DNA of 64,000 nt from Fasciola hepatica (taxonomy: Eukaryota > Platyhelminthes > Trematoda > Plagiorchiida > Fasciolidae). Positions 1 to 11,262 of this stretch are shown here, one piece after another (the first letter of the stretch is position 1; every line of letters starts with the position of its first letter). The notes below the pieces were generated by a model that saw only the letters and a list, made by a program, of their open reading frames with translations, was not told the origin of the DNA and searched no databases. The translations under genes were made by a program, and so were the position numbers. The DNA is taken from positions 2,302,001 through 2,366,000 of the forward strand of contig CANUEZ040000151.1 in the NCBI GenBank assembly GCA_948099385.1. Reading direction: 5' to 3'.

Positions 1-841
1 CTATGATGGGGCCTGGGATGCATTTCGTAGGCGACAGATGTTTAGTGGCACTAGGCCTACTACTGTGAGCACTTTCTGCGACGGGAAATGATGTGAGTAG
101 GGAAACGAGGGTTTGTGGGCATGCAGCTTGATACTCAAGGCGAGTAACCTGGACGAATGGCAGCTCTCTGAGCCTAGGATCTGCTTTTAGTGGAATTTCT
201 GGCTTAGCCTTCTCACTGCGGAGCCTCAGATGAAGTGGTTTATCAGTGGATACGCCCTTGAGCCCTTTAATTTCCTCCTTGAGCTTTGCGGCCGAGGAAA
301 CAACTCGTTTGGCTGCATCTGTGGAACCCATTTCAACGAGAATACCGTGAACCCGGTTGGTGCGTTTGGTTACCAACCGAGTGGACCGAACTTTAAATGG
401 GAAAGGGAGCTTAAGGCGATTAAACACCTGGGCGTAGGTGTCATGAGGGTGATCTGAACTGAGAAAGCGGCCCCAAAGGATGACTCGTTTGGAGCAATTC
501 TCGGTATCTTGTAAAACCTTGGCGGCGTCAAGAATTTTCTGCTCAGAAACTCTACACACCTGATCGGCTGCCTGGGACACCGGGAGGGATTTGATTACCA
601 AACTCCTCAGGCTGGTCAGCTCATCCTCAAGGGTGCGGACGGTGGCCCTTAGCTCAGCTATCTCTGCAGCCTGACTTTGGACTGCACATTTTAGTGCATC
701 TGTTGGTAGCGCATTATGAAGGACCGTTTCGTCCGGATTGAGGAGTGAGGCATTGGCCACGGAGGGGGAATCGCACTGCCTCATGGGGAAAGTAGCCTCA
801 TCTGAGCAAGCGGTTATATCAATGGTGAGGGGCATTGACAT
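1..841 (-). CDS. CR1-like LINE ORF1 protein, partial (runs off left edge)
   Basis: The frame is open from an ATG at 839-841 (two nearby Met codons, MSM) to base 1 without a stop, about 280 codons, so the 3' end lies outside the window. Residues about 52-86 are a heptad-like Leu/Glu/Ala-rich stretch that should form a coiled coil. Residues about 118-225 resemble the RNA-binding (RRM-like) part of LINE ORF1 proteins, with a WGRFLSSDHPHDTY-type block followed by FPFKVRSTRLV and a later VHGILVEMGS strand. In this family ORF1p is an RNA-binding, self-associating chaperone of the retrotransposition particle. No zinc knuckle is visible. The 100 bases upstream look like LINE 5' leader. The assignment to a CR1-type element rests on architecture and could be another LINE clade. 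Confidence 0.72.
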   Translation of the reverse strand, partial: MSMPLTIDITACSDEATFPMRQCDSPSVANASLLNPDETVLHNALPTDALKCAVQSQAAEIAELRATVRTLEDELTSLRSLVIKSLPVSQAADQVCRVSEQKILDAAKVLQDTENCSKRVILWGRFLSSDHPHDTYAQVFNRLKLPFPFKVRSTRLVTKRTNRVHGILVEMGSTDAAKRVVSSAAKLKEEIKGLKGVSTDKPLHLRLRSEKAKPEIPLKADPRLRELPFVQVTRLEYQAACPQTLVSLLTSFPVAESAHSSRPSATKHLSPTKCIPGPII

Positions 842-940
842 TATTCAGGATCCAGTCAGCACAGACAAAGATAAACTTAAATGGATGGGGACGAGCTGTG
901 TGTTCTAAAAATTTCAAAAACAGCTACACTCACTGAGGGA
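372..940. repeat. Left copy of a 569-bp direct repeat
   Basis: Bases 372-940 recur at 1665-2233 at a constant offset of 1293. I found no difference on reading both copies. The unit holds the ORF1 start, its first 157 codons and about 100 bp of leader. The left copy continues as an intact ORF1; the right one is cut at the repeat edge. Confidence 0.9.
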
Positions 941-959
941 GAAGACAGCACCGCTGGTG

Positions 960-1200
960 TACAGACGACCTAAAGATCTGGCGCATCAATTGATCGGCTG
1001 AGGATTGTGAGATACTACAGGAGGATCTCCAGGCTCTAGTCAATTGTTTGGCCACCTGGGTTCTACCGATAAACTTGGACAAAGGCACGAGCATGAGGAT
1101 TGGCGGCCCCAAAGATACTTCCGGCTACTGCCTTGGAAGTATCGTACTCCGTCACATGCAGAAGGGAAAGGACCTCGGAGTTGTTGTCGCCAACAATCTG
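960..1200 (+). pseudogene. LINE reverse transcriptase thumb fragment
   Basis: The plus-strand reading around 1015-1190 gives a short block with LPINLDKGTSMRIGG and KDLGVVVANNLKT. This is the layout found in CR1/Jockey-type reverse transcriptases just downstream of the FADD palm motif. No palm, fingers or endonuclease sequence adjoins it, and the frame opens without an ATG. It is a dead scrap of another LINE, lying on the opposite strand to the ORF1 copies on either side. Confidence 0.6.
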
Positions 1201-1246
1201 AAGACAAGAGCACGCACTGAGAGAGCGTGCTCCTCAGAGTGGGGGA

Positions 1247-1663
1247 CATAACACACTTTCGAGCAATGCGTAGCCAAATTCGCAACAGATCCCGAAATCA
1301 AAAGACGATTATCCGTGATATTCTACGATACCAGATTATTGAATAAACAATAACACCAAAGAGATACAAACCTCAATAATGAGATCATAAGGACTCAACA
1401 AGCGAGAAACCAAATTGCGGCGTGCGAGCAAGGAGCACATGCGTCACGCAGGTCCAGAACAAGGATATGACAAAGTAGCGCTCTTGGAGCGAACAAACAT
1501 CAATTGGTCCACAAAAACAAACAGTTCGTAAAGACACGCCAATAGTGTAAGTAAGTCAGTGATGTTAAGAAAAACACTGAATCGCGAAGGTTTTAGGGGA
1601 TTTTCCACCACCGGTCGTTACACCGCCCACCAAAATCCTCCCGAATCCTTACCGGAGTCAAAG
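1247..1663 (-). mobile_element. BEL/Pao LTR plus 41 bp of adjoining internal sequence
   Basis: Bases 1247-1622 match the 377-bp LTR of the complete element at 56951-63624, for example at GAGCAATGCGTAGCCAAATT, and end in GTTACA. The next 41 bases (1623-1663) match the polypurine-tract side of the internal region (CCGCCCACCAAAATCCTCC). The copy is therefore an LTR with a stub of internal DNA, not a solo LTR. The internal stub stops exactly where the duplicated ORF1 block begins. Confidence 0.85.
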
Positions 1664-1664
1664 G

Positions 1665-2233
1665 ACCAACCGAGTGGACCGAACTTTAAATGGGAAAGGG
1701 AGCTTAAGGCGATTAAACACCTGGGCGTAGGTGTCATGAGGGTGATCTGAACTGAGAAAGCGGCCCCAAAGGATGACTCGTTTGGAGCAATTCTCGGTAT
1801 CTTGTAAAACCTTGGCGGCGTCAAGAATTTTCTGCTCAGAAACTCTACACACCTGATCGGCTGCCTGGGACACCGGGAGGGATTTGATTACCAAACTCCT
1901 CAGGCTGGTCAGCTCATCCTCAAGGGTGCGGACGGTGGCCCTTAGCTCAGCTATCTCTGCAGCCTGACTTTGGACTGCACATTTTAGTGCATCTGTTGGT
2001 AGCGCATTATGAAGGACCGTTTCGTCCGGATTGAGGAGTGAGGCATTGGCCACGGAGGGGGAATCGCACTGCCTCATGGGGAAAGTAGCCTCATCTGAGC
2101 AAGCGGTTATATCAATGGTGAGGGGCATTGACATTATTCAGGATCCAGTCAGCACAGACAAAGATAAACTTAAATGGATGGGGACGAGCTGTGTGTTCTA
2201 AAAATTTCAAAAACAGCTACACTCACTGAGGGA
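1665..2233 (-). pseudogene. Truncated second copy of the LINE ORF1 N-terminus
   Basis: This is the right copy of the 569-bp direct repeat. The ATG at 2132-2134 opens 157 codons identical to the ORF1 at 1-841: acidic N-terminus, coiled coil, start of the RRM-like domain. The frame then leaves the repeat into the BEL stub and ends at 1658. It keeps the leader on its 5' side, which continues into the dispersed leader repeat at 2234-2990. It encodes no complete domain and is best seen as a rearrangement product. Confidence 0.8.
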
Positions 2234-2990
2234 AACGACCGCAGCTCTGGTGTGCCGCAATTCAGTTCAGGAAAGCCTCATAGCACATCAACTGCGAGAG
2301 ACACTATGCATCGCGAACTTTCACTGAGACAGTATGTGTAATATGCTCAGATAGATCGCCACTCCCATCTCCATCCGTGAAAGTGTTGATGCTTGGTGAC
2401 GCACTTACTGAGCTCCGGCTAACCGAGTTTTCTTTCTGTCTTTGCGGATCGTACACGTGCAACCCCCACGGAAGACAGTGCGTCCCGCATACTACGAATG
2501 AAATAAAGGAAAGCATCAATTAAAAAAACACCTTAGACGAACTACACTGCTACCCATCATCCACCAAGTGAACATACCCGAAGCCACCTGCAAGGAAATA
2601 TCTCGTGCCACTTACCATCTAGGGCAAATTTGAAGGACTATTATTCCACCTGGCAGAATGTTCCAGCTGTTCACTACCCTGCTGCTGAAGAGGCGCGATC
2701 TGTTCATCAGCCTAGCTCGAACTTACATCGGCTTCCTTTCGTGTACCTTCTTCCTGTTATCTAAAGGAACTTAGAATAAACTATCCGGCCCAATGCCAGA
2801 AACTTGAACGATTCTAACAGATCCACTCGACATCTACTCCTTTTCAAAGATGAAACATTCAGGTCACGGGGTCACTGCTCGTTGAACTTTCCCTAAGCCG
2901 GTGGGGTCCTTCTTTTAAAAAGGTAACATTAGAGGAAACGAGGAAAACGAAGAGCTTGTCCGAAACATCAGAGAGTTAATCCATTCGTAG
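2234..2990 (-). repeat. Dispersed LINE 5'-leader repeat, copy 1
   Basis: A diverged match to 44860-45720 and to the reverse complement of 54140-54530. Shared blocks include CATCAACTGCGAGAGACA near 2286 and 45213 and ATCTAGGGCA near 2618 and 45382. In the 54-kb copy the same sequence directly precedes the ATG of a LINE ORF1. Here it lies upstream of the truncated ORF1 start in the same sense, so it probably is a LINE 5'UTR/promoter region. No coding potential was seen. Confidence 0.6.
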
Positions 2991-4639
2991 CAGGAATCAC
3001 CAATGAAAATGCTGATGATTCGAGCTCGAAACTACATACAAATAGCAAAGTAGTTTGCGGACCACCTCGCGCCAGCTATTCAGCATTTTATTCCATTTAG
3101 TGCCCTACAACTATTCTACTCGACCCATTTTTCCTGACCAGTTGTAAATTTACTGAGTTTCAGTTTTTTATCCAGCTGGCACATAGATGAGAAGGAAAAA
3201 TTCACTAAGATTTCAGTTGGACAGTTCATGTGGGCTTATTAGGTGAAATCACGTCACAAATTTTGAACACAGAAAAAATCTGAAATATTCTGATAGGTGT
3301 CAGTATTCAATCAATTCCCGCTTTCATGTTTGTTTAAATATTGCCTGTCATACACTTGCTTTGCTAGCTGGTTTATAATCAGAAGGTGATTTTTAGTTCT
3401 TTCAAAAAAATTGGTGTGGTAATTTTATGTAATTCCACAGTTTCCTGACCTTTCAATTTTACGCGATATCTCACTGTCATTTGAACGCTGCATTATAACA
3501 CACGGGGGCAATGCTGTTTTGACGAGAGTAGCACGTGTGTGATCTGCAAAAGCTCAAGAGAAGGAAAACTCCATGGGCCGAGGCCCGCCCGGTAAGTGTA
3601 TCAACAGGCACCAACACTTACAATAAACGGACAACATGATGGCAACCCCCTATCAGGCCGTTACAGCATCTACTTTTAAATTCTGATCACAGGTTAGTAA
3701 ACAAACTTATTTTAAACAGTAGCTTCAACAGTTTACTGCCAGAGAAAAGTAGTCTCAGCTCGTGCGGCCGAATGTTTTACTCTGGAATGTCTTCATTTTG
3801 ATCGCGCGTCTAACCGTCTGCTTTGGTGTTCTGATGAAGATGCCAATCTCAAATTGTGCTGCGGGATTTGGAATTGATTACTTATGGACTGTGCAAATAA
3901 GGACTGTAGAGGAAACCTGTTTTACTCGCAGATAACAGAAAGTTAGTAACAAAAGGCACTGACGATATGCTATAGGTAGTTAGGGTGAGAATAACTACCC
4001 CGTCCCGAACCTCAGACAAATATTTTCGCAGAAGTATTTTGGATTTCGTGCTTGAGACACGGAGATTTGGACCTTTGGGTTCCACTGCTGAGTATATTTG
4101 GTCGCCTACTTGAGGGTTACATATATTTTTACCTTCTGGAAATTTCAATCTAGTACCGTAGAAACCACGAACCAGTCTTGTTCTGGTTTTGGGATTCCTT
4201 TGAACTGGCTACGCGTTGCTGGATTTGCGAGAATGGAATTACAGCACTCAGATGAAACCTGGACAAAAAAATCATTGGAAATGCCTGGGCAAGGAAGCAC
4301 TGAACTTATGAGACAACATTAATTAGCTCGGCGAGTCTCCGGGGATGGTCTATGTGTTATTCTGTGGAAAATGTCAAGTCTACTAGTCGTCAGTGCCAGG
4401 TCATACATTTCTAATCGCGACGAGTCTGATGATATTAGTACCTATAGAATGAAAGTGAATCAGCTGCTGTTGGCCAAAAAGAAAACAGTCTCTTCAGCAA
4501 GGAACTGGTCTCAGCGAGCCAGCAGGAAATCCATGTAGTTCGCGATAGCGACATCAAAATGGCTACTTAATCGATGGACATGAACACTTGAGACCTCCTG
4601 AAACTACCTAGGTTTTAGCATTCGACCCGCCGAGGTTGG
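2991..4639. other. No recognised gene; AT-rich unassigned sequence
   Basis: Only short random-looking frames occur. I recognise no retroelement motif, no splice-consistent exon chain and no match to other parts of the window. It may be a unique genomic spacer or an element too decayed to read. Confidence 0.5.
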
Positions 4640-5040
4640 AGCTAGCCCCTTTCGATGGCCCCCGGAGCAATTTTTCAAGCTCATAAAGATTTATGTACTT
4701 AATACTTTGCTGTCTCGGTAGGGCCAAAAGTGATATCGAAGGCTGCGCGATGCCTGATCCACCAGTGGGGTTATTCAAGGCAAGCGGATTCCTGAAAGGT
4801 TTGTTTGGACAACCATTCAGAGTTTCCAGAAACTCGATTGACGGTGTTTTAGCCGAGGTAGAAAGGACCGATGGCAACTCTGAATCACTGTCAAATTGGG
4901 TGATAAAAATGCACAGTCGCGGTATAGCGCTACAGCATTTAGGATACCAGTCTGACCTGAATGCGTTGCACACAAAAGAATGCATTGTTCGATGTCTACC
5001 TATTGGTTTTGCAGAGACACTGCATGGGGGAAGCTGACAA
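4640..5040 (+). pseudogene. BEL/Pao gag fragment
   Basis: A plus-strand frame at about 4740-5037 matches the middle of the gag protein of the complete BEL element (62450-62700, minus strand). It reads MPDPPVG...GLFGQPFRVSRNSIDGV, then VIKMHSRGIALQHLGYQSDL, against GQPFKVARNL-IEGV and VIKMQNCSIALDHLGYRADL there. It lacks the zinc knuckles and protease. Gag forms the particle that packages element RNA; this piece is non-functional. Unlike the complete element it keeps one frame across the RN-(x)-IDGV junction, which exposes a one-base deletion in the complete copy. Confidence 0.8.
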
Positions 5041-6540
5041 AATAAATATGCTTGCGAGAGAACGGTGTGTCACACCGCGGGTGCTACTGCAAAGGACTCA
5101 GAAAACGGTCACACTGAAACATGTGCCCGCTATTGTTTCTATTTCTAGAGAGAGCACTGCCGTGGAATTCGTTAGAAGAGAGAGAGTCCACCGCAAAGTC
5201 CACTTCATTTAAAAATATTAAAATTGCCCCCGACGGAGCCCCTCTGCAGAGGGAGGGCCTCAGATCGAGTGCCTGCAACCAAGTACTCCCACCACCCTCT
5301 GATCCAGTGCCACCGAATCCCCCTGAGAAATTTTCCACTGTAAAAAACTCGTCACCACTCCTGCTGACCAGTGTACCAGCGCAAAATGTGGAACTAGATT
5401 CGTCCCGTTCACTTCTGACACCCCAACGTGCCTCTAAAAGGCTCCATGTCCCACCCCAGTCTCCAACACTGTCTACCCACAGCCGAGCAATACGATCCTC
5501 TCCTTTGCCAGCTGCCATTCACGCTCTGGTCCATCTGCCAAACGAGCCAACAAACCGCCAGATTCCAGCGAGCCACCCCGCATCGACCAGCCAACTGCAA
5601 CTTTGTCTCCTAGCGCTTTGGCCACAACGTCACCCTCGTCATCTATTGCTCCTAGTGGCCAGGACCTCCTCTGAACTGACACCGTCTCGCTCCCATCTTT
5701 AACGACAGTCGACCAATGATCTCTGGCGCTTCAGCTAACCGGCCCCATTACTCATCCACGTCCTCCACCATGGCCGTACTTACGAAATCGCGTCGTCCAC
5801 CCTAGCGCCAGCCCACCAGCGCATTTATTTGGCCCCCCGGAGCTCCTCGTAACCAACTGCCATATCCCACACCCACTAACACAGACGCCGCCGTTATCAC
5901 TTCCACAGACGCAGTACCACATCACAAATTTTCCACCTAATGTACCGCCTCCTCCGTTAGATCTACCAAACCCGAGCCACGCAGGACGAGTTACCAGCAC
6001 TGTTGCTAACCGGTACCACAACATACGGCCCGAGCCTGCCTCTTTTCCGCCCTATGGTAAGTCCCATTTTACCCCTCCTCAACTTCAACATCCCCTGCCA
6101 CCTCACCATCCAAAATCGCCGTATTCTACTCCGACCCCACTGCATACTATGCCAGCTGACCATTCATACCGAGGCCTCTTTCATCAGCTGCCCTTTCGCT
6201 ACTACTCCACCCCTTCACACTCTTTCCGAGGAGCCTTGTGAGGTGCCTGCCGCTTCAACAATCTCTACCTTAAACATCATACATGTCTCATTCAAGTCTC
6301 ACTTACCCTACCATTCGTCATTCTCCTCACAAAGCCGCTATCAAAGCCATGTCTGCCCCTCCCCTACTGCTCTCTACCCACGTACTGACCCCCTAGAATC
6401 CTTAATAACTCTTCCCCGATTTACACGTGATTTGCCCCTGAGGTCCTATCTAGAGTCACCATACCACCCTCCAGATCTATCATCCCGCTGTACAATGACC
6501 CATCAGCATCCAGTGTTAACCTCTACTTGACGTCATGAGT
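5041..6540 (+). pseudogene. Pro/Ser-rich leader and possible ORF1 of CR1-A
   Basis: Two plus-strand frames, about 5121-5702 and 6003-6530, are rich in Pro, Ser, Thr and His with no clear fold. They are followed by a short Cys-containing stretch (CLAQCKICGDKD) near 6545 and then directly by the endonuclease frame. The position suggests a degenerate low-complexity ORF1 or 5'UTR of the CR1-A element. The sequence is notably C-rich on this strand, so the open frames may only reflect composition. Confidence 0.4.
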
Positions 6541-6619
6541 GTTTAGCCCAATGTAAAATCTGCGGCGATAAGGATAGAACAGTTCAAGTGGAAGCAGTAA
6601 CTCACATCCAGTCCTCCTG

Positions 6620-7480
6620 AATGGGTGGCCCGCCTATTGGTCACCGCCATCCCATGCACACTCCGGCTACCAAACCCACTGACGACTCGAAGCCTCCCAC
6701 AGAAATGATTTCCATAGCACTATTAAACTCTCGTTCCACCTTGAACAAGCTTTCCGATATGAAACGACTGACTGTTGTACACAACTTCGACATTATCCTG
6801 ATCACTGAGGCTTGGCTCACCGAGCACACACCTTCTGGCCCGATATCACTGATCGGTTATCAAACCTTCAGGACTCAACGAATCTATCGCAACGGTGGAG
6901 TTTGAATGGGGTAAGTTCAAGAGGAGCCTGTCTGCCACCCTACTGGAAAATGCCGTGTTGGCAAGTGTTGAAGATTCTATATAGTTTAAAATTTCTTTAT
7001 CCCAGATGACCATAGTTTTAGGTTTTATATGTCGACCCCCCAGAAGCGACACTTCCACTTTCAACCCCATCAATAATGCATTCAACTGGAACGCTGACCT
7101 GCCATTTGGATGTAAATTTATAGCAAACGACTTCAATGCCCCGGGAGTAAACTGGTTCTCCTTTCCTGCCCCCTACAAAAATTTGCAATTCGCTTCATGC
7201 ATTCGCCTGGGCCAGGGGGTCCAAAGTGTAAAACAGCCTACCAGAAAGAATAACACCCATGATCCTTTATTTACCCTGGGTCTCACAAACGTCTCCACCT
7301 CCGTACTAAAAGACCACACAGGTCGTGACCATAAAATCGTCGGTTGCAGATTTCATGTCCAGCCAGGTAGCCTACCATGTAGCGGTCCCTCCTTCCGTCA
7401 CCTTAAATGGGACCAAATCCCCTCCCAAATTCGCTCCAGAAACTGGGACGAGTTATTCTTAACAGCAAGTCCCCAGTAGG
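6620..7480 (+). pseudogene. CR1-A copy 1, APE-type endonuclease domain (broken)
   Basis: The first frame (6621-6905) holds ISIALLNSRSTLNKL, the typical first strand of LINE endonucleases, and ITEAWLTEHTP, which carries the catalytic Glu. After a frameshift near 6905, the frame at 7006-7479 carries IANDFNAPGVNW, equivalent to the GDFNAP..W active-site strand, and DHKIV, equivalent to SDHK. The domain nicks target DNA to prime reverse transcription. The Gly of GDFN is replaced by Asn, and the domain is split by at least one frameshift and stop. It is followed by an inserted CR1 3'-end and then the RT domain of the same copy. Confidence 0.75.
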
Positions 7481-7534
7481 CAACTGACCTCCTCTACTCA
7501 AGTTTATACTCATGCATCGAAAACATTTCACGCC

Positions 7535-7730
7535 CCATTATCAGAATGATCCATTCAAACTGTTGCTGGCTTTGTTTTTCCATCTTTGATACTCTCGACT
7601 TTCATATTCTGAATTCGTGAATATTCCATCTTATTGAGTACCGTGTTACATCATGATCATGCCCTACAGCGTGCATCTCGACCATGGCCGAGAAATATAC
7701 CAGTATTAATATTATTCTTATTACTATCCG
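7535..7730 (+). mobile_element. Short CR1 3'-end insertion within CR1-A copy 1
   Basis: About 190 bp match 11045-11260: AGAATGATCCATTCAAACT, then GTGAATATTCCAT, then a terminal GAGAAATAT followed by an ATT/ATA-rich tail. It separates the endonuclease and RT parts of the surrounding element, so it inserted later. It holds no coding sequence and ends with the family's hairpin (CTCGACCATGGCCGAG) and tail. Confidence 0.65.
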
Positions 7731-7739
7731 TCCAGACCA

Positions 7740-9600
7740 GCAGGTTGCCATTTAGCCGGGCTAAAGCAGAAACACGACAAGCTTCAGCGGCCGTGCCAAC
7801 AAAATAGAGATTTTTCTACAGTCTTCAGAATGGAACGCCTCTCCCGCGAAATCCATGGCAAGGCCCGTGACCTACAACTAAGGCAAGAAGCCGAGGCATA
7901 ACGCCACCCAAACGAAGCTCAAGAGCTAGCCAGGCTGCACAGGGCTCGCGCCACACAAGTAACTCGATGCTTAAAACAGATCATCCATTCGAATAGTCTC
8001 ACAACTCACCTCGGAAGATAGCTGACACATTTACCACATTCTTCACAACCACCGTGGTCTTTAGTCCAGCAGGTACCCAGCAGGCCACTCCTATCACAAA
8101 TTCCTCACTCAGTTTTATCACGGTTACCACTACATATATAAATAGATCCATCCACACCTTCAAACCGACCCACTTCCCGGACCTGACGGCCTACCATCAA
8201 CAATATTCGCTTTTGGAGGCCCGGATATTCCCCTCCTAATACTCAACCTATAAAACCTATTGCTGCAAACCGGGACCTTCCCCAGCCAGTGGAAAAAATC
8301 TATTATTATCCCCAGGCATAAGAAAGGCACAGTGCATGACACTGCCAGTTAACTCACTATTATTCACACATCGATGATCTCGAGGCTGCTGGAAAAAGTT
8401 GTGAAACATTACCTGACCGACTACCTCTCTGCACATAAACTCACCAGCCCAAGACAGCACGGATTTCTCACATCACGGTCGTGTTCAACCTGCCGACTTG
8501 ACTTTCTGAATTTGGTAACAGCAGCTGCCGGCAAAGACAGAGTGCTGGTCATCATCTATCTTGATATGACAAAAGCCTTCGACCGAGTCTCACATCTGCT
8601 GTTGCCCAACAAGATTAGAGGATACGGGGTTGAAAACCCCTATTAAGTTGGTTTAAATCTTACCTAAAAGACCGTCACCAAGATTCCTGCATCAACGGCT
8701 GGATGCCAGACTCCCATCGGGTGAACAGCGGGGTTATCCGAGGTAGTGTTCTAGGACCACCGCTGTTTTCACTATATACAAATAATATTTGCAATGTCAT
8801 CACTTATGGCAAAATTTTATTGTTTGCCGACGATATGAAGATAGTCTACGAATTCGAACGAGGAAATCTACCTGTGGCACTGAATAACATCATGGTCGAC
8901 GAAAAGTCCTTATCCTCCTGGTGTGATCGCTGGAAAATGGAATTTTGAGTGAAAAAAGCAGTTATCTCACGCTGAACTGCAATATTCCTCATGATGCACT
9001 TAAGATTGGCGGTGTCTCACTCCCATATTCCCGAACAATGAGACCTCGGACTGCAATACTTTTACGCTTTCAATTTCTCTGAACACACTTCCTACATAAC
9101 TGCACGGGCAAACAAGTCCCTTGGCTTGTTGCAGAGAAATTTTCTTCTCACGAACAATGAGTTAGGGATATACAAAACTCGTATTCGTCTAACCCTAGAG
9201 TTCTGTACACCTGTGTTCTCAAATATGCACAAACGTGACATTATCGACACTGGAAATGTAGAGCCTCGATTTACCAAAAAGCATTTAGGGCCTTCTACGA
9301 ACCCGAGTTACAGATAGCGGTGTACACTTCTGTGGCTTGATCCTGCGTGGCATAGGAGGATAAAACTCAACCTTGCCTTTTAGTTTACTTTGCTTCAAGA
9401 ACAAGCTGTATTCTCTAGCCACCTTCAGTTCAGTATAAACTCGACACATCAGCTGCGCAATAGGGAACACCGTCTAATGATCCCTACTTCTCGGAAATCC
9501 CTAGGGCAAAACTTCTTCAACCTAAATATGAAACTTTGTGGAATAAACTCCCAGAAGATATCCGTTTCTTTGATTCCCTAATTATATTTAAGTCTGGGCG
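7740..9600 (+). pseudogene. CR1-A copy 1, reverse transcriptase domain (broken)
   Basis: RT motifs occur in order across several frames. First is a linker with LPGPDGLPS near 8180 and FPSQWKKSIIIPRHKKG near 8280. The frame at 8374-8646 has ISRLLEKVVKHYL, QHGFLTSRSC and the catalytic IYLDMTKAFDRVSH. The frame at 8703-8948 has GVIRGSVLGPPLF and the palm motif FADDMKIVY. Thumb-like pieces follow at 9126-9580, with FTKKHLGPSTNPSY. Both aspartates of FADD remain, but stops and frameshifts near 8646, 8949 and 9320 make it non-functional. It belongs to the same element as the 6.6-7.5 kb endonuclease. Confidence 0.85.
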
Positions 9601-11262
9601 ACACGTAGGGCTGGACATCAAAAACTGCTCGCTCTTATAAATCCCCATATGACTATTGATTGAGTTTACGAGGAAAGCGTTGGATACTAAACAGAGCCCT
9701 CGATAATCTCTAAAATGTGCCACAGTGTACGCCGTAGTTGCCATCACCTTGGCGTCAACCTACCAGGTTACAATGGCTAAACATTGTAACCCTCATGACT
9801 GAGGCCAGTGCCTCTGAAGTCGTATTTGAATGTGTGTAATACCACTGGTTGCGTGGATGATAGTCATTCAAACATTCCCAGTGCTAATTTTTATTTAGTC
9901 TTCGCATCCTTCTCGAACAAAATATGCAGTGACTGTCAGACTCCTTAACCTTATTCTTGCCTCATTCATATAAACCTAACCATTTCATCATTATTTTCGT
10001 CATATATTATCATGACCCACAGCTGGAACCACGTCCAGACTGCAATCCCCATTTATTTTAGGTTCGTCGCCTCCCGCTATCTCAGTGCTAAAATAAATAA
10101 CCAAGGGTGCCACTTTGACTCGTACCGACAGAGACCCAAGTGGAACCTTTCATAGCAACTGGGACTGCAATCAAGCCACGCTGCGGGAAGTGCCCCCAAC
10201 TGCCTATCAAATCATTAGTGCTGTCCAACTCAAAGCCTCTCCTGCCGATATCACCTTTGCAACCAACACAAGTAACAGTTCATGCGCAACCCGCTAAAGT
10301 ACTAGCCATCAGTTAGCTTCGTCATATCTCACCACACCCGGTTGACTGACCGACACATATCCTTTACCCCGCCAGACGAACCATACCCATGGGATATTTT
10401 TCATTACCAGTAATGACGCTGAATAAAACTGAAGCCAAATGCGTCAATACATACATATACATAAACATTTGTCAGTGAAACAGCATAATAACGCTTGAAT
10501 CCATATGGAGATTTCTGGCTTCAGTATCCGTTGCAACATTTTATCTTTCCCCCGAAACCGTAGCCGGCTGGATATTGATCCTCCACTTTTCCGGGACCCT
10601 CCAGTTGTGCTTTTCCATTTCTGAATGGTACAGATTACTGATCCCGAAATTGAACTCAACTTCATATGGACTGCTGTTCCTCCCACATTCACCAGCGTTC
10701 CCAAGTCCACTTTCACGAAATAGTCTCATGTCTCCCTGTTTCAAAACTCCCTCCGTTTACTGAACCCCGGTTAACCCGTCACTCAGGGTTTGCATCATCT
10801 CCACCAATTGCTATTCTCCTCGCATGCATGGACTTTCCCGAGAACACTGTACAATTGTTTTATTCCTTCTTTTTTTCTTGTTCAAAAATTACTCCGTTAT
10901 CAGCACCTTAGTAAGCCCCCATTTTCCTTGGCTTGCATCATTCCCCCTCATAGTGCATCTTTAGCAATGTGTTAACGATTTTTCGGCATCCTCACGCTGC
11001 AACATGCTCAGCTTGAATTCGAAACTGGCTAGAAATTGCCGAGAAAACCATTATTAGAATGATCCATTCAAACTAATGACGACTTTGCTTTTCTGTCGCC
11101 GGTACTCTTGACTTCTATCCTTAGAGTTTGTGAATATTCCATACTATTGAGTAACGTGTTACACCGTGATCATGCACTTGAGCGTGCTTCTCTACGGTAG
11201 CCGAGAAATATGTCACTATTATTATTATTATTACTAATATTATTATTATTAGTATTATTATC
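9600..11262 (+). repeat. CR1-A copy 1 3'UTR and 3' end with ATT tail
   Basis: No protein frame is credible. A block near 10015 (CCCACAGCTGG...CCAGACTGCA) recurs at 20216, inside another CR1-A 3'UTR. The region ends with TGATCATGCACTTGAGCGTGC, a hairpin of the CTACGGTAGCCGAG type and a run of ATT/ATA units at 11215-11262. This matches the usual end of CR1 elements, which terminate in short microsatellites rather than poly(A). Confidence 0.65.

Noticed and set aside
5752..6163. Gly/Trp-rich minus-strand frames
   Set aside because: Reverse reading of a C-rich, Pro/Ser-coding stretch; no start context or domain.
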